Assembly (NCBI GenBank): GCA_009801085.1
Contig: VNWV01000008.1
Span: forward strand, 2,450,397-2,514,396
Reading direction: 5' to 3'
Source: Lasiodiplodia sp. COLG20
Taxonomy: Eukaryota; Ascomycota; Dothideomycetes; Botryosphaeriales; Botryosphaeriaceae
DNA: 64,000 bases
Shown here: in pieces, positions 50,520 through 62,224 of the stretch
Layout: every line of letters starts with the position of its first letter
Position numbering within the stretch: position 1 is the first letter of the stretch
Position numbers and translations under genes: made by a program
Notes under the pieces: generated by a model
What the model was told of the DNA's origin: nothing
Seen by the model: only the letters and a program-made list of their open reading frames with translations
Databases searched by the model: none

Positions 50520-51988
50520 TACATGCATAGTCTGTTTCGTAGCTAAGCTTTTGTGCCTTGTTGCTTGGCCCGGTTGGGGTTTTCCTTTGCAGAAAGAGGT
50601 TTCAGACAGAGGCCCCGTGGTCTCTGCTCGTGGGGGGTTTTTCAAATATTGCTAGGCTGGACGTGGTAAGGATGAGGAGTACGGCAGGGGGTGAGATGAG
50701 AGATGGGATGGCCCTTGGTCGGTCTTCTTTGTCCTTGTTCATTGTTCGATTTTTGATTTCGAGGGGGAGGTAGCTATGCAAAAGCCAATTTACAACGCTA
50801 TCGTGATGCCGTGGCCAATTGTCTTTTCTCTCAGGCCACCACAATCGCAAGGTAGGTTGTAGAAAGGCTAGTTTAGATCACAAGCACATGCGGCACACAC
50901 GAAGGGGACGGGAATCAATGAGTTGGTTTTGTCTCACAGCGCCGAAAGGGAACCACGGTCAGTCAAACTCCTTCCTCTCCGTTAAATGTTGCAGCGGTTG
51001 CGATGGATAAGGGAAACCGTCATAGTGCGTGTGGTGCCAAGCTGATCCTTCCCACCCAGAAGATAAAAGATAAGAGGTCTTGCGATACATAAAGAAACAG
51101 GAGCCGAGTTTTGGAGTAACCTCAACCGACACTAGCAAAAAATGATAGGAAGGTTAGTCAGCGCGACCGGAGCACGCGGAGAAAAAGAAAGCTGCATCAC
51201 TCGAAAGAAAGCAAGCGGGTGAAGAAATCCGTTCATCTAGTCAGCTTCACTCCCGCACGGAATTGCCGTGCGGGGACGGGAAGAGGGCGGTGCACATTTG
51301 CATGCATATCGTCCAAGCCTTCGCAAGGTGCTTACGTGGGCCACCGAGGCTTGGTCTGTGAATACTTTTATTTTTCCTTGCCGGAACGCCAATAACAAGG
51401 GCTGCGATCAGATCCGCGATGCGATGCGATGCAGAACGGAAGCTTATTCGTGCCACGGATGCGGCCGGTATGTAAGGCCAGCCGGACAGGAATTGCGGGG
51501 AGGCGGCATGGCGCGGAGCTGCTGAGAAGAACGAGCAGTGTGACCGCGCGGGAAGAGTTACTAGTAGCATGTCTCGCCCGATAAGTCATCATCCATCATG
51601 GAGTATGGGACCAATTGTGAGACAAAACCAGACCTGCAGGCCAAGGGATGGAAAAGTAAAAACCCAGCAACAAGCGGGACGAAACACGTTACGCCTACGA
51701 TGATCGGGGGGAGGCTTGGTGTCGCGGGTTGTTCCAAATACTCGAGCCATGATCTTCGGGACTTTTTTTCTGCACGTTCTGTTTTGGCGCGCTGCGCCAC
51801 CTTTTTGCGGTAAATCTTTCCTTGCATTAATTCAATGATTCGTTAGGTCTCTTAATCTCCGTTGACGGCATGAGTCGGTGATGACACATTATTCTAATGC
51901 CCGAACAAGTTTCTAAAAACCAAGACTCTTTTCAAACGCCAATCCAATGCTCCCCAAATGCTATGCAATACGGAATGAAAGTCGGCTT
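50520..51988. other. Gene-free spacer
   Basis: 3' flank of the carboxylesterase and otherwise unremarkable sequence with short ORFs only. Confidence 0.5.
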
Positions 51989-53701
51989 TTACTGCCGCAG
52001 CTGCAATCCCATCTCCATCAAGCTGACACAAGCATCCCACTGCTCCGGGTCCACAGCCTCCATCTTCGGAGCCAAGGGCAGCGATGCTTTGTCCGTCAAC
52101 AAGATGCGGCTCGCAGCCCATTTCCGGTCGGAGCTCGCGCTGCGCGTCCAGGCACCAGGAGCGGCGATCTTGCTGTTCTGCGTGGCGGCGTATTTCGCTG
52201 CTTTGGCGTTGGGATCGAGGTTGGTGATGAAGGAGACCCAGTAGGCATGGAGCGACGTTTGAAGGGGCGCCAGGGTAGAGTTCTTGCCGGTGAAACCGTT
52301 CCAGACGCTCCAGCTCTCGGCCGTGTGGGTCGCTGAACCTACGTCCCAGCGGTAGGTCCAGATGTTGTTGTTTTGGGAGCGCGAGGGAAGAGCCCAGGAC
52401 AGGAAAAGATTGGGGCACACGTAGCGGATATCGCCGTAAAGCTGGGATGCGAAGCCGCGGTAATTGCGAGCGGTGATGAGAGGCTTGTACTGCGGATGCG
52501 CGTGGAAGTAGGTGAGGTTGCCCGACGTGAGTCCCGGAAACTGGCTCTGGACGAAGTCGTCGGCGGCTTGGAGCGACTTGCCAGCGCTGGAAGGCGTGAA
52601 GATTATACCTTCGTTCGTCGTGTCGCCGACGAGAATCGGGATATCGCTTTCGCGGCTGGAGTAGAAGCTGCTGTACGGGAATTCGCGTACGACGTCTCCA
52701 TCAAGCACCGGCCCATACATCCACACAGGAGCAGTGTCGCCGCCTGGAAGCGCAATGGTCTTGCCGCGGGTCAACGTCTGAAATGATTTGGTATCGATCG
52801 TCCGAAGGCATGCAAGCGAATCCCATTTGCCGGCACATCCTGTCAGGTTGAGGATGTTTTCGTACTGGTACTGGGTTGACTCGGCTGTCTGCAAAGCAGG
52901 CCAGGAGGCAGATTCGAGCGTTGCTCCGACGAAGGTTGCATTGTTCGCGGGATTGGCCAAATGGAGGACGACGGATCCGGCACCAGCACTGGCGCCGCCG
53001 ATGACGATATGGTTGGGATCACCGCCGAACCATGCAATGTTCTCTTTAACCCACTGCGCAGCCTTCAGCTGATCCTTCAGGCCGTTGTTGACGCTGTAGT
53101 CAGGAGCCGACTTTGGCGACATGTTGGGCTTCGGGACAACGCCGCCCAAGAAGCCATAGGGGCCAACTCGGTAAGTGAAGGTGACGACGACCATGTTGCC
53201 TCCGCTGGTCTCCACAAGCGATGAGCCGTTGGGTGGCTTGGCCGATCCGCTAAAGCCGCCTCCCTGCACATAGAAGAAGACGGGCAGAGCGGCGCCCGCG
53301 GAGGCCGCGGACGGGGCATAGATGTCGAGCTTCAGACAGTCCTCGGACACACTAGAGTCGCTTGGGCGTGAGTCTACACCAATGCAGGCGGGTCCGTGCT
53401 GTGGGGTGTTAGCGACGAGTTTTCAGCAGCCCAGCGGTCCGGTGTAGGGGATTGAGAGAATACGAGATTACAAGGAACTTACCGAATCGGCTTGATACAG
53501 CTTGTTGTCGATCTCCAGATCTCTTGGCGCAGCAAAACGCAAGTTGCCGACGGGCGGTGCAGCGTAGGGAATGCCCATCCATTGCGTGACGCCGCTCTTC
53601 AATGACGTGCCGAGATATGAAGCGTAGGAGAGTTTGACAAGAGGGTTGACAGCGGAGGCGACAATGGCCCAGAGGGCAAGTAAACAGAAAGTGAGGCGCA
53701 T
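51989..53701 (-). CDS. Secreted type-B carboxylesterase/lipase
   Basis: Two exons on the minus strand: 53701-53483 and 53398-51989; 542 aa, usual length for the family. Residues 1-18 (MRLTFCLLALWAIVASAV) are a signal peptide. Family marks: GIPYAAPPVGNLRFAAP, the carboxylesterase type-B signature SEDCLKLDIYAP with its Cys, oxyanion-hole QGGGF (118-122), and the nucleophile Ser210 in GGASAGAGS. The acidic residue is probably in DTTNEGIIF, and the His in an SWSVWNGF-adjacent region is less clear (THTAESWS is the candidate). Several N-glycosylation sites. It would hydrolyse ester bonds of lipids or plant-derived esters outside the cell. The intron (84 nt) falls after DS, in phase 0. Confidence 0.9.
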
Positions 53702-54904
53702 CGTTGGCTGTAGACAGAGTGAGTGACGGCGATGACAAGCTTAAAAAGCCTGCGCAGCACAGCCTCTGGGTTGGAACGCGTTGGGTGGGCGAGCAAGGCG
53801 CGTCAAAACATCCGTGAGAGAGTTGATGGTCGGACCTGAGTAGTGCAAGGCAGACGGCGGCGTTATAGGTGAGCTGACCAGGGCTTTTTTTGGGGGTGAG
53901 GGAGTAATAAAGAAATCGTCAGATGCTCCTGCGGTAAGCTAGGGCGGCAGAGGCCGGGAGGGAAGCTAAACGAAGGTGTGGAAGCAACAGAAGACCAAAT
54001 TTGGAAAGCACGATGCGGCGGGACCGGTGGCTTAAGGCAGGGTCCGTGCTGGGGGCCCAGGATACGACCCTGAGGTAAAAGAATGCGGGTCAAGGTGCGA
54101 CGGCAAGGAGAGTCGAGGGGAGGTCATGGCAGAGCTGGCCAAGCGCCGGCCCTCACACGTCAAGCAGTTTCACTTCCGACGGCTGCGCGTCATAGAAGCA
54201 AGTGCCGATGGGCGGCGGCTGAAGAAGCAGTGGGGGAACCCTGCCAGGAGGCGGCTCGTCAGGCGCAGCGCGAGCAGCGCGAGTCGAGTGCAACGGCGTG
54301 CCATCGTGCTCACTGCGTCTGGCCGGGCTGGCGGACAGATTTGACAACCCAAGCAAATCGAGGGACCGGAAACGCGCTAGCAGGCGGAGCATGTGCTTGA
54401 CAAGGCACGGAAATGGACGTGTCTGGAGCGCTGCTAGGGCTGTCAGCTCAGCAGCGTCGGCTGCGGTTTGGCGGGCCAGGTACGGCAGCGGGGAGCAGCG
54501 CTAGCCCGGAGCGGTGCCAGGGGGCCTGGAGCCCGCACGCGGAGTCATGATAGCAGGAGCTGCCCGGTGTCGCAAGTGAGAGGTGTTGGCAGAGGCTGTG
54601 GCTGTGGGGCGGAGCCTGATTCGCCAACGGCTGATCTCCAGCTAATTTTTCCCGGGCCTAGGCTAGACCCCCTCGCCTTCCCTTAACGCTCCCTCGCCTT
54701 GGCTTCAATATCCGAAAGCTTGTCCGCTGCTGCCTGTGTTCCTTTCGCCTTTCTCGTGTTTAGCCCCCGCTGGCTTTAGGAATGTGCCCTGTCAGCCGAC
54801 CACTTCGTTTTCCTTGCGCACCGCCTGACTGCCGGTCGGTCACTCTTCACGCTCGGAAAGTGTCAGATCGTGCCATCCGTCGGGATCTCCGGTTCCACAA
54901 ATCT
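53702..54904. other. Intergenic region, esterase promoter
   Basis: GC-rich with overlapping chance ORFs; no gene seen. Confidence 0.5.
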
Positions 54905-56002
54905 TCAGCCGCAGGCTGTATCCGGGCGGACGTCATAGCAAGTGTCGGTCGCTCTCGTCGCAGACTGTAGCTTGCAGCAGCTGTAGCCATAGTGGCCGTC
55001 ATAGCTGCTGTTGATATCTGAAAAGCCGCCATAGTCCATGTCGCTGTCTTGATCATTTTCTGTCAGCTTTTGCATGCCCATTGAGGTCAAGGGACCCTAC
55101 CTGTAAAGAAGAATACCCACTTCACGTCCACCTGACGCTCTTGATCCATCGCTTCATCTCTTCTGTAAGTGCAGTCATCCATATTCCTCGAAGAATTGTG
55201 ACCAGCAATCCACTTACTGTTACCCTCTCTACTCTCGTTCACGGCAAGCATCCAAAGCCAGATCTTCTTGTAGATCACCCGCTCCTGATCTTGGTACTCT
55301 GGGACTGGAGAGAACCTGACGTGATGCATGGTGGTGGCAAGTTGACGGGCCCACACATCGGCAGTGTCATGGCCCTCGACATGGCGCCGACCCTTCAAGT
55401 ACCGGACGGCCACAGGCACGCCCTGCTCTGCAAACAGGTCGTCATACCGCTTAAGACGCTGCAAAGCGCTCTCGTTGCGGCCGCCTTGTCCAGGGATCCT
55501 GAAAAGAGCTGTTATTTAAAAAGCTTGGTATTGTCAAGCAAGAAGAACTCAAGACTCACCAGTCTTTGATCGCCTGCAGCGCGTAGATGTTGTCTGTCAT
55601 GACAATCACCTGCTGCTCCACATCCCACCGCTCTAAGAGCGCAGTGTCCATGCACTCGTTCACTGCCTGCAGCTCCATCTCGTCTGTCTCCATCCGCCGC
55701 TTGATCGTGCGGCCAACGACGTGGTACAGCGGCTCGTCCTTGCGCTTCCAGGCCGCCGCCACGCCAGTCCACCGGGGAGAACGTGGGTCCAGGTAATTGC
55801 CGGAGCCATCACCATACATTACCAGTGTGTACTTGTGGTCGGCTGCCCTGTGGGCGAAAGCAACAGAGCCGTCATAGTCCAGCTGACCACTCGGCAAACG
55901 GTCGGCGTGGACGAGGAGGTTGAAGGACCTCGTCTGCTGAGTGCCATGGATGCGGTGGTCGGCTTGGCCGACAGTTGCGAGGAATGGGTCGGTGGAGTTC
56001 AT
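54905..56002 (-). CDS. RNase H-fold protein
   Basis: Three exons on the minus strand: 56002-55560, 55498-55101, 55059-54905; 331 aa. An RNase H fold is visible with the acidic residues in order: D65 in VMYGDGSGNY, E110 in DEMELQAVNECMD, D137 in QVIVMTDNIYALQAIKDW, and H191-D192/D195 in VEGHDTADVWARQ. All four metal-site positions therefore seem occupied. It would cleave RNA in RNA:DNA hybrids or act as an RNase H-like nuclease; the length and the C-terminal extension (GGFSDINSSYDGHYGYSCC) are unlike RNase H1. Related domains also occur in retrotransposons, but no reverse transcriptase or integrase is near. The last intron would be only 41 nt, so exon 3 is the least secure part; without it the frame stops at 55,087. 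Confidence 0.7.
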
Positions 56003-56259
56003 GTTGGCTCGTCGTTGGATGATATGGGAGAGTCAGAAAGATCTAGGCAACGAAGAGTCGAGGTGCTGGTGGGCAGATTGAGTTGTTGTTCTTACAACCA
56101 TCACACGCTAAGACTGATTTGGCAATCGTAAAACTCATATTTTAGGAAGGCACGGCAAAAGAGATCTAACCAAGCACACAGGACCTAACCCGCGACCACT
56201 ATTGGTATATCCTCCTCTACCTCGCTCAAGGAAACTTCTTCTTACTTCATTACCCACCC

Positions 56260-58133
56260 TTAGAACAACCAAGAGACGAACCTTGAGTAGAACGTCTTTC
56301 CTCCCTTGTTGTTCGCCGCCTGCTGGGCCAGGAATTCCTGTTCCTCGCGGTCGATGATATCCTTGCCGGTCCAGAGGTCGGCCTCCGACGCCTTGATGCC
56401 CTCGGTCTTGTGCCACCACTTCCAACCGAAGATCATGATGACGTAGAGCGGGATGCCAAGGTAGCCGGTGATGAAGTTCTTGTAGTCGAAGTCGCCGTAA
56501 TCCTCGCTGTGAATGAAGACGCTGAAGTTCTTGGTGAAGGCGATCAGGATGCAGAAGCCGAGGGCAATGTAGCTGCCCCAAATGCCGAACGGCGACACGT
56601 ACGCAAGCGTCTCCTTGGGCACGTTCTGCGCCTCGCGCGCCTTGACGAAGTAGATGTGCGTCACCAGGATCGAGATCCACGTGAGCAGGCCGAAAATGGT
56701 CACCAGGTTGACGAAGTAGCCGAACACCTTCTTCGAGTCGTCCGAAACGTTCATGTACGCCAGCAGGCAGAAGCACGAGGAGAGTCCGAGGGCGTAGACC
56801 GGAACGCCACGCTTGTCAGTGCGGGCCAGGATCTTCGGCGCCTTGCCGGTGCTAGCGAGACCGTAGATGGTACGCGAAGCGATGTACAGATCCGAGTTGG
56901 AGGCCGAGAAGACGAAGAGCAGAATACAGCCGTTCAAGATACCGGGGAGAGCGTCGATTTGGGCGATCGTGATGGCCACAACGAAGGGAGAAGCAGCAGC
57001 GCTGTTGGATTTCTCGTTGGCGAAAGAAAGGAGATCCGAATTGTAGGGGACGATCATTCCAAGGAGCAGGACCGACAAGCAGTAGAAGAAGAGGATACGG
57101 TAGAAGGTCAGCTTGATGGCCTTAGGGATGGTGCGCCTGGGATTCTGAGCCTCGCCAACAGTGACACCGACGAGCTCAGTGCCCAGGTAGGCGAAGACAG
57201 CGTTGATCATGGAGCTCCAGAAACCAAGGAACTTGCCGGCGCCGCCACCTTTGAGTAGAAGTCAGTGCGTGATTCTGAATTCAATCCCGAGTTTCACTTA
57301 CCAACATACGCCGCCTTGAACGCTCCCGGTTCCTTCCAGTACCTGAAGCCTGTCCTGTCATGGGTGGGGCCACCGCCGAGTGCGAGGATGAGGGACAGGA
57401 GGATCAAAGCGACAATAACGACGACCTTCAAGCTGCTGAGCCAGAATTCAAATTCACCGAAGAATTTGACGCCGAAGTAGTTGATGCAAACAATCACGAC
57501 GAAGAAGACAGTGATGAATACACCAGGATTCACTTTCTCCGCTGGCACCCAATACTGGATGACCAGTGCGGCAGCCGTGAGCTGATTGGGAGTAACAATA
57601 ATGTACTTGAACCAGTAGGTCTAGCTCTTCGTTAGCTTCCACTTTAACAACAGATTTGTTTTCAGAACTTACGTAGCCGAGAGCAAAACCAAGGGCGGGA
57701 TCCACGAAGCGGTTGGCATAGCCAGAGAAACCAGATCCGAGAGGGAGCCAAGCAGCCATTTCACCGAGACCAGCCATGACAGCGAAGACGAGAAGACCGA
57801 CGAAAGTATACGAAATCAGGATGGAAGCAGGGCCGGACTGCGCCAGAGCCTTTCCAGTGCCAATGATCAAACCGGTACCTGGCTAATTGTCAACTCTGTT
57901 CATGTTCCACAACGGGCGCGCCACATACCAATTGCACCACCAATGGCAATCATAGTGATGTGCCTAGCCTCCAGACCACGGTGCAAGTTCTGCGTCTCGC
58001 CCGTCTGCTGGACCTCGCCCTCGGCGGGATCGTAGGAAGCGTGCGCCTCATACTCGGTCTTGCCGCCGAACTCGGCATCGCGAGCAACCTTGGGCTCGTC
58101 GGACGAGGTGCTGCTACGGTTCCAGATGGCCAT
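56260..58133 (-). CDS. Amino-acid permease (APC superfamily, YAT type)
   Basis: Four exons on the minus strand: 58133-57929, 57878-57673, 57620-57302, 57248-56260; 572 aa. The hydrophilic N-tail leads to the family hallmark GLEARHITMIAIGGAIGTGL followed by IIGTGKAL (helix 1), SYTFVGLLVFAVMAGLGEMA, then YWVPAEKVNPGVFITVFFVV and about twelve helices in all. The signature ELVGVTVGEAQNPRRTIPKA in the middle is typical of fungal permeases, as is the C-terminal KASEADLWTGKDIIDREEQE. It imports amino acids through the plasma membrane by proton symport; the exact substrate cannot be read. All exon joins keep phase and homology. Confidence 0.95.
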
Positions 58134-60304
58134 GGTGGAAGAGCTGAAATAACCCGTGCGACGCTGGCGCTCGAAGTTTGAGGGAAGCTTTATGCCCCCG
58201 TCTTATTGAAAAAGTGGTGTTCTCGGGTTGGTCGTATGTCCCGATGCGGATGCGAGCGGACTGGCTGGCCGGGAGCGGAGGGCAGGTATATACTTTCTCG
58301 CGCCCACTACAGATATCCGAAGTAAGGAAGAGCTGACAATTAAAAGGACGGCCGGCGGCGAATAAGAGTGGACCCACGTGAGGAGATGCGGCAGGCGTTG
58401 CGCCCTGTGATGACAAGACCTAGGCCGATGTCGTGAGCGGTGCAGCAACCTGTTCGGCAGCTAGCACGCAAGTGACAAATGCTCTCGCCGGAAAAGATTG
58501 GATGCGACGAGGAGTGGGCAGGCAGGCCAGGCGCAGCGGACATGCCGCGAGCTTGATCTTATAGCGGGAGATGGCGCACTCCGCCGAGACATTCACTCGT
58601 GCTGTTGCGCGACGCCGACCTACCCATTTCGACATGGGTCAGGCCAGGACCAAGAAGCCGCTGTGCTACCGTGGCATTGGCCGCGAGGGCGGAAATCAGT
58701 TCGCCGCACGCAGGACTCAGCCTTGAGCATGCCCGCCCGCGATCCTTGTGGAGGGCCAAGGCTGCCAAGTCGCTGGACCAAGACCGCGGGCTCATGGGTG
58801 CGACTCCATTTGACGTGATTTGCGGAGTCGGGCGTTGATAAGGGCGGATTCTCTTAGCGGTTGCGCTCTTGTCATGATAGCGGCGCTCGTAGATACGCCG
58901 CCAGCGCGGTAGTTTTCGCCGACGCAACGGTCCGCATCGCGAGGTTTCTGCGCTGGAGGCAGCAAGGCGCACCGGGAGCACCGAGGCTGACGGCTGCCTT
59001 GGGGGCAGCCTCAGCCGTCAGCGGTGCGCAACGGAGGGCGGGCGACAGCTGCCAGTGGCTGCGCGGGGCAAGCAAGCTCTCAGTCGCTGCCGGCAGTCGC
59101 GACGCCAAAGCCCGCGCCCGAGAGCCGTTCCTAGCCGCCGCGCCGCGCGGCAGTCTTGAGCATTTCTTCATTGCGGCAACTTCCCGCGCACCACGCGAAA
59201 ACTTTTCTCTACGTATCTCCCACCAGCAGATGTGCCGTAATATCATTTTGTACGCCGCTCGCCTGCTCACGGACCAATTTCGGCATGTTTTCCGTGCTGC
59301 TGAGTCGCGTCTGGGGTACTCCAGAGATACGAGCCGCGCGACGCTTCACGCGACCGCCCGGCCGAGGCGACCGTTGTGCTGCGCGATCTGTCTTTTTCGA
59401 TCAGAGTGCTTCTAGAAGATCTGCTCGCTGCCGTCATCCTGCGCCGTGCTCTTGGCGCCGCTTTTCCGCTTCTTCGTTTCCCTTAGCTCTCCCTCCCGTC
59501 CCTCACACCTCTGCGATAACATCTTCATCCCAACTTTCACAAGCAGTCTTGGCTTCGTGCTCGATTCCAGGAAATGCCGACCCGACCCCGTTGCTGGGCG
59601 GCTCTGCCGGTTCGGGTTATTTTGGCGCGGCCAGGGCAGTAGCTATAACATAACGAAAACCTCCTCCACGAATCGTTTCCGGGTCGACGGATTCAGGGAC
59701 CTCAGCTTCTCCGCAATCCACTCCGCAAAAAGAGCTTCCCCCGCAATGTTGGATACCGCTCTTGAGTTTTTGGTGTGTCAATTGTGGGTCTGATATTCTG
59801 TCATCTTCCGCCATTTGCGAGCACATGATTTGTCACCGACGACGCCATGGATCAGTGTTTGTTACCACATCGCGGGATCTGGGGGAATTCCCTATATCTT
59901 CCGAGATCATCAAGCCAATGTGCCGCTACCAAGAACTCAGAACCGATGACGTTACATAACTTGTTGAACGAAACGGGAGAAAGGTGTGTTTAATGCCAAG
60001 ACCAGCGCGCACAGACTGCGGAGGTGGAGAATAGGTAGGTGCACTCCACAAGACTGTTCCTGAAGGACTTGCAACTTGACCTCCAAGGAAGTCATTGTTC
60101 AACCGCCCTCTGCTTCCATGGCACCTGCCAGAGCAGTCATGTGCACTTAGAACCACACAGAGCGTGCCCCTCGTAAATGCCGGACAATGTGATGGCTTTA
60201 TCATCCACCCAGGAACAACATTTTAATCTCACTCCAGCAGCTCGATAGCTCGGGATCTTGCTACGATATCTTTAATTGCATCCGTTTACTCTGACACTAA
60301 CACT
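58134..60304. other. Intergenic region upstream of permease and acetyltransferase genes
   Basis: Divergent promoters. GC-rich to 59,400; includes a nested inverted repeat at 58,983-59,022. The stretch 59,700-59,950 contains a Cys/His-bearing short ORF (CVNCGSDILSSSAICEHMIC) that I could not extend into a gene. Confidence 0.45.
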
Positions 60305-61485
60305 ATGTCTCCTGAACGGCCACCTTGGGACCAGCCACCTTGGGACCAGCAACCTTTGGATCAGCTACTTCGGGACCCGCCACTAATTTGGGACCAGCAT
60401 GTCGGCATTTGGAACACAATCGCTGACACGGACGATGACGGCAAGCTTCGAGTGCCCCTGCGAATGATTCACCAGGCTAACGATGGCAGCCTAGGCCCGC
60501 AACCACCCTATCGAGAGCGCAGGCTTGGCTTCGAAGTCCACGAAGTTCCTGCGGGCGAACGTGACCGAAAACTTAAGGCTTTCGCCTATGACCAGTAAGA
60601 AGACTAACTGCTTGTGCGATTCGCTGTTGGCGACGCTAACCACAGACCTTCACTTGAAGCTATACCCCCTATGTCGAGCAGTCTTTACTTACCTCTTATC
60701 CAGGGTACTCTCACCCATAGATATGCACGTCATTGAATCCATCCGGATCGGATACTGCGTCGGCCAGATCTTCGACCGCGAGTACGCCTTGGAAAACTGC
60801 TTCAGCACCTCATCTCAAAACGCGGACTACCAGATCCGACACTTTCTCAACGCTGTCTACGACAAGTAAGCCTCTCCAAAAAGCCACCCCGAATCCTCGA
60901 AAAACCGCTAACAACCGCCCCCGCCACCTCAGCGCCGGCAACCTTCTCCCCAAGCCCGTCGACGAAGGCGACTACGATGACGACGATCACCACGACGACA
61001 ACGACAACGATGAGGACGACGATGAGGACGACGAGGATGACGACCCTCCTGCCAACCGCGACCTCATCAGCGAGCACAGCTTCGTCCTTATCCGGGATAT
61101 CGGGGTAGCCACCTCCTACCGGCGCAGGGGTATCGGCAGCTCGCTGCTGGAAGCGCTGATAACCGAAGCCTTACTCATGCTCCCATCCATCCGCTTCGTC
61201 GTCTCGTGGCCGTGGACCAGCGACAGTACTGCCGACTTTGAAACCCCTGGACCATCCCATTTGCTAATGTTGGCGGGGAGAACGGAGGGCGGCGGTAGCG
61301 ACAGCAGCGGTAACTACAGCAGCGGTGGCGACAACGGCGGTAGCTACAGCAGCGGTAGCGACAGCAACGGCTCGCGTCGGCCCGGATGGGCCCGTAGGCA
61401 GGCTAAAGCCTTCAACCGCGCGAACGGGTTCCGTCCGATCGGGGTGATGGACTACTGGGCCAAGAGGCTCGGCCCATCGGCTTGA
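60305..61485 (+). CDS. GNAT-like N-acetyltransferase with low-complexity inserts
   Basis: Three exons: 60305-60594, 60704-60865, 60933-61485; 334 aa. The N-terminus has a PPWDQ-type repeat (PPWDQPPWDQQPLDQLL). The GNAT acetyl-CoA site is DIGVATSYRRRGIGSSLLEA (motif A, R-x-x-G-I-G), followed by the helix LITEALLMLPSIRFVVSW and, near the end, the C-terminal motif KAFNRANGFRPIG. Two inserts interrupt it: an Asp-rich run (about residues 163-190) and a Gly/Ser repeat (about residues 262-291). It would transfer acetyl from acetyl-CoA to an unknown amine. Fungal homologues of this layout are mostly uncharacterised. The 109-nt first intron is the join that keeps the frame; a shorter 51-nt alternative runs into a stop. 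Confidence 0.72.
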
Positions 61486-62224
61486 TTCAAAAAGAATTTT
61501 TCTGGAAGACCCCACGATTGGGAGGGTTTTTCGCTAGCTAAGGAAAGGTACCCCGGCGCCGAAGTAATTATTGCCAAGCTGGGGCGGAGTCTTGGGGAGG
61601 CGGATGGATTGGCTTGGGACTATGATAGGGTTGGGTGGATAAGGGACTTCCAGGTTGGTGGTGCGCGTGAGATCATCACGAGTAATAGCGAAACGGGAAG
61701 GTGATGCTGGTTGGTCGATTGGGGGCTGAGAGGCATATGCGGACGTGGATGGATTTTGGTTGCATGGCCGGGCACGCCGACGCCGACAGCTCTAGACGGT
61801 CTGCCGCAGAACCCTCGGAGAGGCCTCGATCCGGCGGTCTCGGTTCGGGTAAGTCGAGTCGGATAATTATTTATAGTAATCCATCGTTGTCTCATGATCT
61901 AGCGGATAAGCTTGAACCTTGGGACATCAATTGGGGCCGTCCGCCGGGTGGCTTTTGCGTGTGAGGGACGCCGCCGAGCCGCTTAGTCAGGATAGAGGTT
62001 CAGGGTAAACGTCGGCGGTGACGGCGGCCATGACATTTTCGCGCGGTGCCTTGCAACATTTCGTCGCGCGTCATTCCCCGTCCGCACTGCGCGCGGAACC
62101 TACGTCGCAATTGAAGCTCTCGCGCTACCTTCCTCCAGCTCGCATCCCAAGAGCTCGCGCATGCTTTCCGCTCTACGTCGACCACCCTCGCCCTTAAGGA
62201 ACTTCACCCTGCACAACACCCGCC
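61486..62224. other. Intergenic region upstream of IST3
   Basis: 3' flank of the acetyltransferase gene and promoter of the next gene. Nothing else recognised. Confidence 0.5.

Noticed and set aside
56410..57258. 282-codon plus-strand ORF
   Set aside because: Antisense shadow of the permease gene.
60646..60703. Alternative first-intron acceptor in the acetyltransferase gene giving a 51-nt intron
   Set aside because: That reading runs into a stop within about 30 codons, while the 109-nt intron keeps the frame.
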